From NCBI GenBank assembly GCA_000499405.2, contig HG738140.1, forward strand, positions 5,570,701 through 5,634,700: a stretch of DNA of 64,000 nucleotides, written 5' to 3'. This document shows positions 15,313 to 28,067 of the stretch, piece by piece. The notes below the pieces were generated by a model. The model made no database searches and had not been told where the DNA came from. It saw only the letters and a list, made by a program, of their open reading frames with translations. This DNA comes from Onchocerca volvulus (taxonomy: Eukaryota; Nematoda; Chromadorea; Rhabditida; Onchocercidae). The position numbers and the translations under genes are program-made. Positions within the stretch are counted from its first letter, which is position 1. Each line of letters begins with the position of its first letter.

Positions 15313-15458
15313 CGTGATATATTTCTCCAGCCACGTGATGTGTTTCTCTATTTGCGTGATGTATTTCTCCAGCCACGTGATGTGTTTCTCTATTTGCGTG
15401 ACGTGTTTCCCTATTTGCGTGATGTGTTTCTTAATTTGCGTGATGTTTCTTTATTTGA
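15313..15458. repeat. 21-bp minisatellite, about 6.7 copies
   Basis: The unit is CGTGATGTGTTTCTCTATTTG with a variant ending CTCCAGCCA. The order is variant, standard, variant, standard, then three diverging standard copies, the last shortened. The period is a multiple of three, so one plus-strand frame stays open for 64 codons (15280-15474) and reads as a repeated RDVFLYL-type heptad. No other sign of coding is present. Confidence 0.85.
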
Positions 15459-16200
15459 CTGTGTGATGGATTAGCGTGCAGGATAGCTCTTTCCCTTCAC
15501 GGATAGCTAAACTTTCATAGTTCAAGTAATAAATCAAACGTAATATCATTGTGGATGCGAAATAATAAGTGACACCTGATGTCTCTGTCGAACTTGAACT
15601 TCCACCCACGACCGTCTATTCTACTCATCTACACTTAGAAATTGTGGGATGAAAATTTCTCAATCTATTCTCAAACTTTCAATGAGTATGATGTCTTGCT
15701 TGCTTGGATGAGACGTAGACTTTGAATGAGTGTGTTCCAAGTGGACCATTTTTGGTAATTATAAGATGAATTAAAAGTTAAGTTGTCATCGATCATCGAC
15801 CAGATTCTTTTTATTATCATCAGAAAGCAATATCATCGGATTCAATTCCCTCTGAGGCGTCTCATTTCATAGTCAGTTGCATGCGACGAAACGGAAGGTG
15901 GGGTGAAGTTTTTTGTGAAAATGTGGAATTGAGGATTGTCTACAGATGTGCTGCTTTGTTTGGATGGTCATTAAATCTGTAGAGGCTTAAGAAAAGTGAA
16001 GGAGGGGTCTTTGAAGATTCCTTTAAATCTTTGAAGAAAAAAAATTTCCTCCATTAAAAAGAACGTGTCTTCAGGAATTGCATTTTATTGGACAAAAGAA
16101 ATTTATCTACTTTCGCATTGAATTATTTATCGTTATCATCTCTTTTTCCGATTCACTTCTTATTTGCTAAAAATGTCCATTATTTGCAGCTGCTGAAGAA

Positions 16201-16612
16201 ATGACAGATGTCGAAGAAACTCTAAACAGAATTCAGAGTCAAAAGAATGTTGCTGGTGTTATCATTATGGATTCATCCGGTACCAACTTATACGTTCTTT
16301 TTCATCACTATATCTTCCATTCTTTATCAATTCATTTCACTGATTTTAATATCAATACTGTTATATGATCGTTTTGAATATACTGTTTTCATAGGTCGAG
16401 CAATTCGGTCAACATTAGATGATGAAACTACACAACAGTATTGTGTTTTGTTGCATCAGTTATGTGATAAATCAAAAAGTGTTGTACGCGAATTGGATAG
16501 CTCAAATGATCTCACGTTCTTAAGATTACGCACGAGAAAACATGAAATAATGATCGCACCAGACAAAGATTTCCTGTTGGCTGTAATTCAGAACATTTCT
16601 GCACAGTTTTAA
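16201..16612 (+). CDS. dyrb-1: Dynein light chain roadblock (LC7/DYNLRB)
   Basis: Light chain of cytoplasmic dynein (also used in intraflagellar transport dynein), which homodimerises on the dynein intermediate chain. Two exons, 16201-16279 and 16395-16612, join within a glycine codon (MDSSG|RAIR), giving 98 residues, close to the usual 96. The protein starts [14 protein letters not shown] and has the family's [15 protein letters not shown] strand-turn and the C-terminal [10 protein letters not shown] segment. The ATG lies 12 bases after a TATTTGCAG acceptor at 16188-16189, so the mRNA is probably trans-spliced or has an untranslated first exon. It lies 766 bp upstream of ATAD3 on the same strand; an operon is possible but not shown. 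The symbol is by orthology. Confidence 0.95.
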
Positions 16613-17377
16613 TTGTATAGTTTATTACAATTTTTATTCTTATGTTTATTTATGTTTGTATAATAAGTTTTCCAACATTTTTAATATGCGGGGAAGATTA
16701 TATGTTAGAGTACAGCATATTTATGTAAAATAGATTGATACAAGAGTGAAAAGAAGCGTGGGACTAAGGAAAAAATAAGTGTACCACTTGTCATTAAAAC
16801 CATTATAAAATAGACTGATATAAGAACGGAAAGAAAGGTGGGGCTGAGGAGAATTTAAGATAAATGTATTGTTTGTCATTAAACCATTTTGAAAGGGGGA
16901 TATAAAATTCAGTGTGATATTATTTTCTTTGAGTGTTTGCTAAGAAATGAATTAAATTTGAATGTCTTTATTGTAATATTATTCTTCGTCATCAAGCCGT
17001 GATAAAATGATAAAATTAACATTTTTTTCTTTTTGACCTTTTGTATAAACAACATTTTGCGGAAGTTTCACCATGATTTTGCTACTATTTTTTTTAATAA
17101 GCATTTTCGTATTGCTCTATTATTTAGCATTTTTTGTTTAAATAAAAAGTCATGGAACCAAATATTTGCCGTATTACTGATAATGAAAAAAATGTGAAAA
17201 TGGAAAAAGAATAGAACAATATTCTTGAACTCATTGATTTTCTTATCACGGAATTCCCACTTCTTTATTTTTGTCTCCTATTTGCAAATTACCGAGAAAG
17301 AAAATTCTTGTTAAATTAACGTTTTGACATTGTGATTTCTTGAAACGAACTTAGTATCATATTTCCAGGTACGCAAC

Positions 17378-20300
17378 ATGCCTAGTTTTTTTGACGCGCT
17401 TGGCTTAGGTTCACGAGAAGTATCTTCAGGGAATGTCTTACAGACACCTACTACTGATTCGGTATCCGGTAAGTTCCAGTATTTGAAGTAATTAATTTAA
17501 GTGATGATTATGGATTTTTGTTTCTTTTGGACATTGCGATGACAAGCATATAATCATCATATAGCATTTAGATAACTTGCTGAATATTCTGATAGAAGAT
17601 TCATGCTGTGATATGTTTCGAAAATCTTCCAGAAACTCTGAATATATATATATATATATATTCAGAGTATATATATATATATATATGTAATTTATGAAAT
17701 GCGATTGGTTTTAGGAAATATTATGTTGTCTAATCAGGAAAATATGATATTTCGTGGATTTATTATACGTTGTCTACATTGCACTTATTCGTGATACTTC
17801 ACAAATCCTTGATGTGCATAAGCAATATAGATGAAAAAATAACTTGAGTACGTTAAAAGTTTAAAAGAGATGTTTGTGAGATGTTCACGAGGTGCTCAAA
17901 ATCAAATTTGTTTCAGGTTCTGATGATAATGCATCAAAAGGAAGTAGTGCAAAAGCACAAACACAGATGCAGAAAGGATATTCGTTTGATTCTTCAGCGT
18001 TGGAACGTGCGGCTGATGCTGCGCGACAGCTAGAAAGATCTCGAAATGCTAAGGAAGCATTTGAAATAGCACGATTGCAGGAATATACGAAGCAAAAAGA
18101 ATATGAGGCGGCTGCTAAGGTATATTAGAAAAGTAACATTTTAAAAAGTTTACAAAGAAAACGATACGAATACTTGGATTTGAAAGATTTCATGAGCCTA
18201 TAGTAACATTATTTGTTGACAGCCAGCTTCATACATTGGCGAATTATGGCTAAATTTTTCTGATTCAGACATCTTAAGTCCAGAACTTTTATTCTGTTTT
18301 CCAAATTATTTTACTGATTTTTAATATATTGCAGCAAGCAGAATTACAAATGCAATCACTTCGAACAGAACAAATACGTGTTGCGGAAGAAGAAAGACGT
18401 AAAACTTTAGTTGAAGAAACAAGGCATGCGCGTGCCGTAAGTAAACATTTTGAGATTCGGAATGTCATTTTTGATATAATTTGACTTATATGTTTTGAAA
18501 AGGAAAGCTTTAGAGAGCAGAACATCAAGACCAATTGGCGCGCAAACGGCAAGAAGAGGAGCTAGCGACAAAAGCGCGCATGCAAGCTGAAAGTTTGAAA
18601 AAACAAGAAGAAAGTGTGCGAAAACAGGAAGCTATGAGAAAAGGTAATATTTATCGCATTCAATTCCAGTTTCTGTGATTATATGGTTCTTGCAAACTTT
18701 TGTAAATTATCCAATAATCGATTCTGTTATATGTCAAGGTAATGCTCGAAATACTTGTGATTTCTCAGTCATCATCACTCTCTTCAGTTATTGTTTGGTA
18801 AATGAATTTGTTATCGAATATTTTAAATGGAATATTGAATGTTAGCGAGTATGGATCTTTTGGGAGTGGAAGAAGGAATTTCAGTTTTGTGAGTTTTCAG
18901 CAAATGAACTTCGGAAAATTTTGTCAATGCATGTACAACTATTTCAGCTACTGTTGAACACGAATTAGCTTTGAAACATAAATATGATCTGGAAAAAGTG
19001 CAAGCTGAAACTCATGCTAGAGCTAAAGCTGCTCGCGAAAATCGTGATGTTAATTTAGAACAGCTGCGTGCAACCGAAGAAGAACGGAGAAAAACTACAA
19101 TTGAAAAAATTAAGTTAGTATTTTAAGCATATGATGAAGATTTTTTCTACCAGTATTTTGTAATTTATTTTTAACATTGGTCGGTTAACACAATTATTTT
19201 ATATTTTCTGTTGACATCCATAACATATTACTTTTTTTCATTTATTTTAAAAATTGTGAATATTTTTCTACCACTTGAGATGCTAAATTATGAATTCGTC
19301 GGCGGCATTCACTATCATTTAGTGAACATTAAGAAGTTTGATTTACCGAGTCTTACTCGACTTTCAGAGCATCATTATTTCGGGACGATGAAAATTTTTG
19401 TTTTATTTTTTAGCATATGTAGAATATTTCGTAAGTACAGAAAAATGAAACTTATATAAATCTTGATAATAAGATAAAATGTCTCATTCATTATTAAGAT
19501 TTGTAGGACTAGTGGAGCAGTTTTAGGAGCTGGACTGCAAGAATTTTTCAACGATCCAAAAAAAATCTTCTCAGCTGTTAGTATTTTTTGATTTTGTACA
19601 TTTTATTTTGCAAATATTGTTTTAAAAGTTAATGTGTGGTAGTGATTTCTAATATATTAAATAAAAAATCGAAAAAAAAATGCTTTTTTTTAGGTGCATA
19701 AGTCTATGTGAATAAATTGGCTTAATCGCTTCATGTATGAATAACAGTTTTTCCGCTTTTTAGAGCCAGTGGATTTTTTTCTAATTTTTTACAGGTTGGT
19801 AGTTTAACTATGCTTGCTGTTGGTTTGTATGGTGCTAAACGAGGTACAGCAGTTGTCGCTCGTCAGATCGAATCACGATGGGGAAAACCGAGTTTAGTTC
19901 GAGATACTTCACGTATAACTTTCTCAGAACTATTGAGACATCCCATCAAGACATTTAGAACATCTTTTCGATCTCAGGATGATCCATTGAAAGGAATTAT
20001 TTTAAGTGTCAGTATTTCCTCATAAAATGAACTTTTTTAACTTCAATTTTTCTTGATGGATTTTTGTTTCCAATAATGGAGAAAAAAAGATTTTTTCAGC
20101 CGGAGTTAGAAGCACATTTGCGAGATATCGCGATAACTACAAGAAACACAAAGCGGAATCATGGCCTTTTTCGGAACATATTGTTTTATGGTCCACCTGG
20201 TACTGGCAAAACTCTTTTTGCCAAAGTATGCTTTGACATCAGATAGAAAATAAAAACATTGTGCTTATAAACTTTTTATCTCTATTGTTTCATTGGGAAC

Positions 20301-22684
20301 ATTTTGTTGGACGTATTAACATATTTGATTGTTTAAATTTAAGCATACCAAATTTATATAGAGAAGTAGTAAGACATTATCTCTTAAATGATGATGGGAT
20401 TTTTGTTCTTCGAATTTTAGAACTTCTGTTATTTTTCATTTTAGTAGCATAGTTTTATTATAAATAATGGTAGAACAAATTCATGCATTCATAATTTTAA
20501 TTTGTTCCAGAGTTTAGCTCATCATTCGGGTTTGGATTATGCTGTCATGACTGGTGGTGATGTAGCACCTTTGGGGCATGATGGCGTTTCTGCGATGCAT
20601 AAAGTTTTTGATTGGGCCGAGCACACGAGAAAGGGGTAAGAAGATTCATTTTTGCAGTGTTTTTCCAGAAACCTATTTTATGATAATTGATTCGTATAAA
20701 TGGAATAAGTTTGGTATTCATTAAGACCTTTTAAATTTTTTATAATCGAATAGTTAAAATTGTATTTCATCGTTCTTCAATATGTTGCTTATGTGCCAAA
20801 AGTTAAAAGCTGATTTTATATGGATTACTTTTTAGATTTATTATAAATTGAGAAAGTTAGTGTTTTAAATTATTTCGATTATATTCATATATCTATTTTT
20901 TCTTTTTTCTAGTTTGGTGCTCTTTATCGATGAAGCTGATGCTTTTTTACGTAAGAGAGCAACTGAGCAGATAAGTGAGCATATGCGCGCCACATTGAAT
21001 GCATTTCTATTTAGAACCGGTGAACAGTCTAGAAAGTAAGTTTTCTGTTTTGTCTAAATAATGATTCTTATGATTTTTACACTTCTTAAATATGCAATTT
21101 GCTAAAGTTTGGATACTGAAGCCAAAGTGCATTTAGTTTATTTTTAGCAGTTTTTTCCTTTCATTAAAACCATTAATTACTTTCTTAAGATTCATGCTAG
21201 TTGTCGCTTCAAATCAACCGGAGCAGTTTGATTGGGCTGTGAACGATCGATTAGATGAATTAGTTGAATTCAAGTTACCCGGTATGTTTTTATAAGTAAT
21301 GCAAGAGGTAAATACTGGATTTGATTTATGATTTATGTTTGGGACCCTATTTATACAAGCAATACGAGGTTGTAAAATACTGGATTTGATTTTATGATTT
21401 TTATCTTCCTTATTCGAGAAATTGCTTTAAGAATAATTGAGCAACTTTCTTTCTTTTTATGTCTATGTCATCCACAAAAAATGATGAGTCATCTGCTTTT
21501 GATGCAATTTATTTCAAAGCTTCTGAGATTAAAAACAGTTTGAAATATTTTAAAAATCGATTTGTGATTGCTGTTCAGAAAGAACATTTGTTAGCTGTGA
21601 ATAAGAATCCCAAAAAGGAATATTTTATTAATACCTAAGAATACGAATGAAGTTAATGTTACATAATGTGATAAGTATGGCTCAGAGGATGAAACGGTCA
21701 TAAAATAAGGAATCTAATTTCTATTTTCATAGATGCTGGAAAATTTCAGGTCCTGCGGAACGTGAACGTATCATATTACAGTATTTTGATAAGTACATTG
21801 CTACACCAGCTATGTCAGGTTCCAAAAAAGCTCGCTTGAAGTTAGCAGACTTTGATTGGGTCAAAAAATGCGCTGATATTGCGCAAAAGACTGATGGAAT
21901 GAGTGGTCGACAGTTGTCCAAGCTTGTCATTAGCTGGCAGGTGGTTAAGTTGAAACATAAAATTGTATATAAATGTAATTATTATAACTGGCATATGTTA
22001 TGACTGCATTACAGAAGTTTGTGGAAGTGTTTAATTTAAAAAAACGTTTATTTCGGATTGTATTTACTGAGAAGTCAATTAGGTATTAGAATTTAGGCAG
22101 AACAATAGATTTATTTCAGATCAAAGAAAATAAAGAAACGAATAAATAAAGCGTTACTTGCAACTCATATTCCGACTTTGGATATGCAGGTGTAATATTT
22201 AATTATAGCATTCAATATCTTAGGCAGCGGCATATGCTTCGGAAGATGGCGTACTTACGACCGAAATGATTGATCATTGCACGAAAGAAATGGTAGATCA
22301 ACACAAGCAAAAAATTATGTGGCTCGATAGAGAACAATTATCTGTTAGACAGTTTGGACACAGGGTAGGTCTTCAAAATGCATTATTAACATAAGGTTAA
22401 AATCTATTAAAACTTATTATAATTAGTGCATTGCATATTTCTGAGAAATTTCACTTATGAAAGAAATGATTAGGAGGGATTTATTTTTAAAAATCTTTAA
22501 AACCAAAAACGAAAACTTTTTGACTTATTTCTGGGAATGTAAAGTTTCAAGTATTTTAATGCGATCATCATATTTATCAAATTTTCTGATTTTCTGAAAT
22601 TTTCTCATGCAAAAATATCTATTGAAATTTCAGGCACCAAAAGAATTGCCATCGAAATTTCAAAATGAAAGAGCAGTATCATAA
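17378..22684 (+). CDS. atad-3: ATAD3 mitochondrial AAA+ ATPase
   Basis: Inner mitochondrial membrane ATPase needed for nucleoid organisation, membrane contacts and mitochondrial biogenesis. Fourteen exons: 17378-17468, 17917-18119, 18335-18436, 18514-18643, 18948-19113, 19507-19576, 19795-20007, 20100-20225, 20511-20635, 20913-21035, 21190-21281, 21750-21940, 22224-22364, 22634-22684. They give 607 residues, near the C. elegans length. An Ala/Gln/Glu/Lys-rich coiled coil (about 50-235) precedes a hydrophobic segment near [20 protein letters not shown]. The AAA domain has Walker A GPPGTGKT (356-363), Walker [10 protein letters not shown] (410-418) and the NDRLDE segment. The exon 7 donor is read as AGT|GTCAGT because this keeps phase and gives LSPELE, matching human ATAD3. 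The ATG lies 9 bases after an ATTTCCAG acceptor. Confidence 0.96.
17635..17668. repeat. 34-bp perfect palindrome with (TA)n core
   Basis: ACTCTGAA, an 18-base TA run and TTCAGAGT form an exact inverted repeat in ATAD3 intron 1. A second TA run follows to about 17688. It could extrude as a cruciform, but TA microsatellites commonly arise by slippage. Confidence 0.85.
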
Positions 22685-23829
22685 AAGTTGATTTTATCTA
22701 ATTCCCAATGATTGTTTTTCATTATTTTATGACAAATTGTAAATGTTACTTGTTAAGTTGTTATAAAATTTACATCTGCGGCATATTTTCTGACTCATAA
22801 AGCACATTTTAGATAAATATTAAAATTTTAAAAGTACGGATTCGGCAAAAAATTGCCATTGTTAAAATATTTGGATGATGAAAATTAGTTCTAAGACATA
22901 AGAATTTGATTGCAATATGACATTTCTATCCAAATAAGAAGTTTTGGAAAAGAATTTTAAAATAATTTGATTAATTTTAATTCAAAATGTATTACTAGTA
23001 AGTGCATTTGAATGGAGATGCAACTAAGAGGGAACAGATTTGGCGATTTCCATGCATGATATAATACATTTTTGATAAAAGGAAACTAGAAGCCGAAGTT
23101 AATATAACTTTAATCGCTCGCCGAGAATTATTTCGATGTTACTGGCCGAATGTTTCTGACTTTTATCCAGCTCAGGCTAATGTTGTAGAATGTGTACAGC
23201 CAATTCGGTTTAGTGCAAATTGATGAAGTTTACCAAATTTTATCGCTTTGCGATATATCTCTGCAATATATTTTCATTTTAAATCATTTAGAATTGAGAA
23301 AATGTGCGGTATGAATTTTGGAGTTGAATTATGAAATTTTTAGATTCTATTATTCGAAGATGTTCGTATTGATTAATGAATTCAGGTGAAAACTAGTTCG
23401 GTTCATTTATAGAATTTCACTCAGTCTTTTTTTTAAAGAATCGAAATCATTCTGCCATTATCAAAATTGAAGCAAGTTTCCAACATTTTAATTGTTTTTC
23501 TGCAATTAGCTTTTATTTAATCAAAACCATTATTTAGAAAGAATGCATTATTTCACTATTCATAATTTTAATTACGCGTTCGTATTAATATTATTTTCAT
23601 TCTTCCAAAGACAATAATATAGGTATATAATAATGTAGTTGAGATTGTCAGTTGATAAGTAAAAGTGACTAAAAATACGTTGATGTAAATTTTTACGGGT
23701 TAAGAAGTATGGAATTATGGTAAAAACTTGGATACAAGGATTGATAGTTAGCTGAATATCTGGATCTAACCCTACCTAGACCGGTCAAGTATGAGAAATA
23801 ATATTCGATGTTGATAAATGGTGATAGCA

Positions 23830-24430
23830 AATAAAAATTTGGAACCAAGAAGAAAAGAGAAGGATGAATTGAAGAGAATTATTGGAAAGTAGTCGAATAT
23901 TGGCCTATGGTTTTGTTGGTAGGTTAACCTGATAACCCTAGGCTTATTTCAATCAAATGCATAATGAAATGATAAGTTGTTATTTTGTTGTTTTGACGTT
24001 GGTTTTTTTCAAGTATCATTATCATTTCATTAAGTTTTAGTAAAATGAGCCTTTCGTAGGATTTATTATCAGTAGATGTATCAATAATGTCTTCTTGACT
24101 TCTAACTATCTCATTGGATGTGAAAAGAAATGATATCAGTATTAAAAGTTTGCCTGAATCATATCCTGACTTATCTCATTATGTATATTATTAATTAGCC
24201 TAGGTTTATCAGTTCGCCTACCGAATAATCATAGGCCAATATTTAGTGCTTATTATTAATTACCTAGAGTTATCACTTGGCTTACCCAACAAATCAGGGG
24301 TCAATATTCTATTGCTTATTATTAACTAGCCTAGAGTTATCAATTGGCCTACCCGACAAATCATAGGCCAACATTCCCAATGCTCTTTAACATTTCCTTC
24401 ATCCTCTTCTTATTTTTAATTCAATTCAAT
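23830..24430. repeat. Foldback (inverted-repeat) element with triplicated right arm
   Basis: The left arm (about 23840-23945) contains AATATTGGCCTATGG, then GGTAGGTTAACCTGATAACC and CTAGGC. The right arm carries its reverse complement three times as about 66-bp tandem units (about 24190-24385), each with a CCTAG, a TTATCA and a TAGGCCAA-like block. The homology extends into the flanks: AAGAGAAGGATGAATTGAAG on the left against a CTTCATCCTCTTC-type block on the right. No transposase is present. It resembles a non-autonomous foldback or MITE-like element. Confidence 0.65.
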
Positions 24431-27400
24431 TCGTATCTGGAGGTGTCTGCTCAATGGGTGACTAAGCAACCGAGGGACATTGAATGGCACCATTAAGTGA
24501 CAACACCAACATCAATAATAATAAACAACATCAATTTGATCTTCCCTGTCTATCTTCAGATCATTTTTTCGGGCAGTGGTCTTCATTTTCGGACAGTGGT
24601 CATCAAACAATACGAATCATTAAATTGCTATTGTTGTATTATCACTATTATCACAATTAGTAGCCAAAACAACGATGAAAGCAAATTTCATTTTATAGCC
24701 TGGAATTTTTATTGATTTTTTTTTTACAAACAAAACTTCAATGATTAGTTTTCCCATCTGATTTTTTCATATTTAAATTTTCATTGCTTTTTATCGATAT
24801 CTTTTCCATTGCTATTGATTTAATAATTTATTCAATTTCTTTCGCTCCTCTATTCATCAGTATTTCAGCAGATTTTTTTCTGCTTTTTTATATAATTTTA
24901 TTTAAAGACAAAATCCATATTTATGTTTATTAATTTCAAATTTGATTTTTTTTTTTTTGTTCAAATCCAGAAATCGCTTACCCTTCTTTTGCTTTGATTT
25001 TTTAAGTTCTGTTAATCTCAAATTTAATTAACTTTTTTTATTCGTTACATAATTTATTTCTATTTTGATTTATTTTATGAATAATAATAATTTGATGTGC
25101 AAAAATAATTTTATTCTGAGAATATCATGCATTAGTTTTGATAACATGTAATTATTTACTTTTAATTAAAATAATTGAAATTTTTAATAGTAATTGAAAT
25201 TTCAATTTCAGCCAATTACTACTACTCTAAACAGTTAACAACTTTAAAAAAACCTTTATTACAAAGTGGATAATTTAAATTTCGTAAAAGTTTCATTAAT
25301 TTGGGTTTATAGAATAGAATTTGTAATATTTTAATTATTGAAGTCTTTTCCTTCTTTCGTTTTAAAAAAAATTTAAAATCTTGGCAAAGCTTAGTGTAAT
25401 TTTTCTCTTTTTTTTTTTTTAAATAAAAATAAAATGAATGATTGTTGTTTGTATCCTTTCTCATTTGTTGTTGATGTTTTGTATGGATGGAAAAATAAGC
25501 GGTACGACGTGGTACCACAAACAACAATGCACGAGGATTGAAATCATCCAAAATCGACTTTTCGATTATTATCATTTGAAAAAAAAAAAAAAAAAGATTT
25601 TTGAAAGATTTATACATTACGGTGGAATTTCTTTATTTCATTCCTTCAATAAAGACAAAAAGAGACGGGATGGGAGGGTATTGTATGACGAGGAGCTGAA
25701 AATATTTTCATCCGATTTGTCTGAAAAATGACCATTCAAACAAACGAACAAATATAGATGGATGGACAAACATTTAAAAAAAAAAAAAAATACAAACTAC
25801 AACTGACCATCGATAAATGAACTTTGATTTTTTAATTTTTATTTTTTAATTTTTTATTTATTTTTTCAATAAATAAAAAACATTTTCAATTATTTATTAT
25901 TTAAACAATAAAAACATCAAAATTTACATCAAAAATCATCAAATTGTCAATAAAATAAATCGCGACTCCAACGATTAAACGCTTTAAATTCAATATTTCA
26001 TAGTCAAAATAATAATTGATTGCTAATGGAAAGGAAGATTTTCCAACCTTTCCAACTTTATCATTTGTAGTATCAACAATGTAAATCAGATACAATTCAT
26101 TTCGATTTCAATAATCGCTTTAGAAAATTGGTTGCGAACCGGTTTACTCAATCGGATGAACCTTTTTTTGTTTATTTTGATATAACCGATGTCATCTTAG
26201 TTTTAAATGATGAATTTGAATGGTGACATTCCTATCAGATGCTGTCAAAATAAAGGATGAAATACGATCTATCCACCTGGCAGGTATCTGTAGATCTAAT
26301 TAATGCAAACGAAATATGGTTTTGAACATAAAGAAATTGTAGAAAGTTCGAAAATTATAGAAAGTTTAAAGAAACTGTAGAAAATTGATCGATCACATTT
26401 TTTCGATAGATCATCTAAAATGAATGATAGAACATCTATGAAAAGAATGTAGAAAAGGTAGAAAGAAAACTGTGAAAACTATAGAAAACTTGAATTAATT
26501 TAGTTTAATTAAGTTTTCGAAAGTATTTACTTCGAAAACAATCAATCTGCATGCACTGTATTATCTTTTTGATTGCTAGAAATTTCTTCTATGAATCCGA
26601 TCATTATTGATCAATTCTTCGATAACTGATCGATAATTGATCATCTAAGATGAATGACGAATATTTATGGAATGAATTGAACATGAAAAATTCCTTGTAT
26701 TCTTAACAGTGAAGGATATGAATAGCAAGTGATTCATTTGTAAATAAATTTTATAGATCACATATGATTGAAAAATTTTTTCTTATAAAGATCAAAGAAT
26801 GTTTTTCAAGGCTTTTCAAATGAAGTACAGCTTAGGAAAAAAAAGTTCAAATGAAGTTCAGTTTTAAAAGAAGATCAAATGAAGTAGAATTTCAAAAAAA
26901 AAAACATTAATTATACAAAAAAAAATACATTAGTTGGTTTAAATTTAGATATTTAAAATGCATTTTATCAAAATATTATCGACGATCAAAATATCAAAAT
27001 TCTTGAAAAGCTAGGACAGGTCATGAGTTAGGTCATTTTTTCTGGTCATTTTTAATTCAATCAGATAGATCATTCAAATAATCCAATAAGATCGTTGTCA
27101 TTTCTCTTGTAATTTTTCAATTCTTTCTTTTAAAAAAATGAATAAATTTTAATTTCAGCACTTTCAAATCCAATGAAATCGTTAATCTTCTTTTTTAATC
27201 AAGATTTTAATGCCAATTAATTTTAGTATAAAATTCTAAATTTACATAAACTTTTATGTCAAAATTTTTCAATTTCTAAATCTTAATTATCATGAATTGC
27301 AGATAAGCTTGAAGAGAAAATTCATGACGCATGATTGACTGATATTATCAATCTCAGATATTTTTCTTTTATCAATCTTTATCAATCTTATCTATAAGGA

Positions 27401-27824
27401 GGAGAAAAGAAAGAAAGAGAGAGAGAGAGGTATCGTTATTACCCAGATATATGATGATGGTGTATCGGAATGAATCCCTTGGTGTCATTGTCTACCTAAA
27501 GTTGGAAACCATCAAAGATGGTTGAAGGAGGGGGAGAGTGAAGGAATGGGAAAGGTTAAAACCAGGACGTGGTGCCAGGCTCGTACTATCCGCTCGTACA
27601 CAAAGTAGATGAGTGATACAGGACATTGTCGAACAGTGACACGGAAGGACTTCCCGGTGGATCGAAGGTGACAACTGGAGAGAGACAGGAGGGCGGGCGG
27701 TAGACAAGAATGGCGGTGACTTTAGAGGACGGTAGTCGATGGTTAAACTGAACAAAATTGAATTGAACTAAACGGACGGAACCAGGGCGAGCTTCCTTGT
27801 CGTGCTAGGTACTACACCCAGCCT

Positions 27825-27875
27825 GTCTCGTCTCGCATCTTGCATCTTGCATCTTGCAATCTTGCAATCTTGCAC
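27825..27875. repeat. Short tandem repeat near the lin-42 5' end
   Basis: Two GTCTC units are followed by three CATCTTG-type and two CAATCTTG-type units. The array lies about 190 bases upstream of the proposed lin-42 ATG, in a region probably transcribed as 5' UTR. Confidence 0.7.
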
Positions 27876-28067
27876 TCACACTCATCCCACCCCGCCAATT
27901 GATATTTCATCAACTAAAACCATTTCAAACGATCAAACCAACCAATCAACCAACCGGTCAGCGACCGACCGTTAGGCTTGGTGCCACTGGCACCATTTCA
28001 GGCACAACATCCATTCAACTCATCAATATTAATTGAGGTTGCACCAAACGGAACCGAACGAGAATAG

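Larger units (their letters stand above)
5391..16189. other. Large divergent intergenic region, no coding exons recognised
   Basis: About 10.8 kb separates the galectin start (minus) from the roadblock start (plus). I see no conserved protein segment in any frame. The stretch is AT-rich with many A and T runs. Less AT-rich islands at about 9400-9530, 11170-11400 (with a CGC-triplet run near 11281-11300) and 14650-14740 (C-rich) look more like promoter or 5' UTR sequence than coding sequence. Satellites at 7021-7190 and 15313-15458 are listed separately. Untranslated first exons of either flanking gene may lie here but cannot be placed by eye. Confidence 0.6.
22685..28067. other. Intergenic region between atad-3 and lin-42
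   Basis: About 5.4 kb without recognisable exons. It holds a foldback element (23830-24430), an AG microsatellite (27411-27430) and, from about 27480, a markedly less AT-rich stretch leading to the proposed lin-42 start. That last stretch has short tandem units of CATCTTG and CAATCTTG (27835-27875) and probably contains the lin-42 promoter and 5' UTR. Confidence 0.55.

Noticed and set aside
19211..19459. 82-codon frame inside an ATAD3 intron
   Set aside because: It sits between two well-supported exons; hydrophobic and not conserved in the family.
25222..25731. Long overlapping frames on both strands
   Set aside because: They consist largely of Lys, Asn and Phe from A/T runs and have no conserved pattern.
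27492..27755. 87-codon minus-strand frame
   Set aside because: It lies in the probable lin-42 5' region, has no recognisable domain and no splice context.
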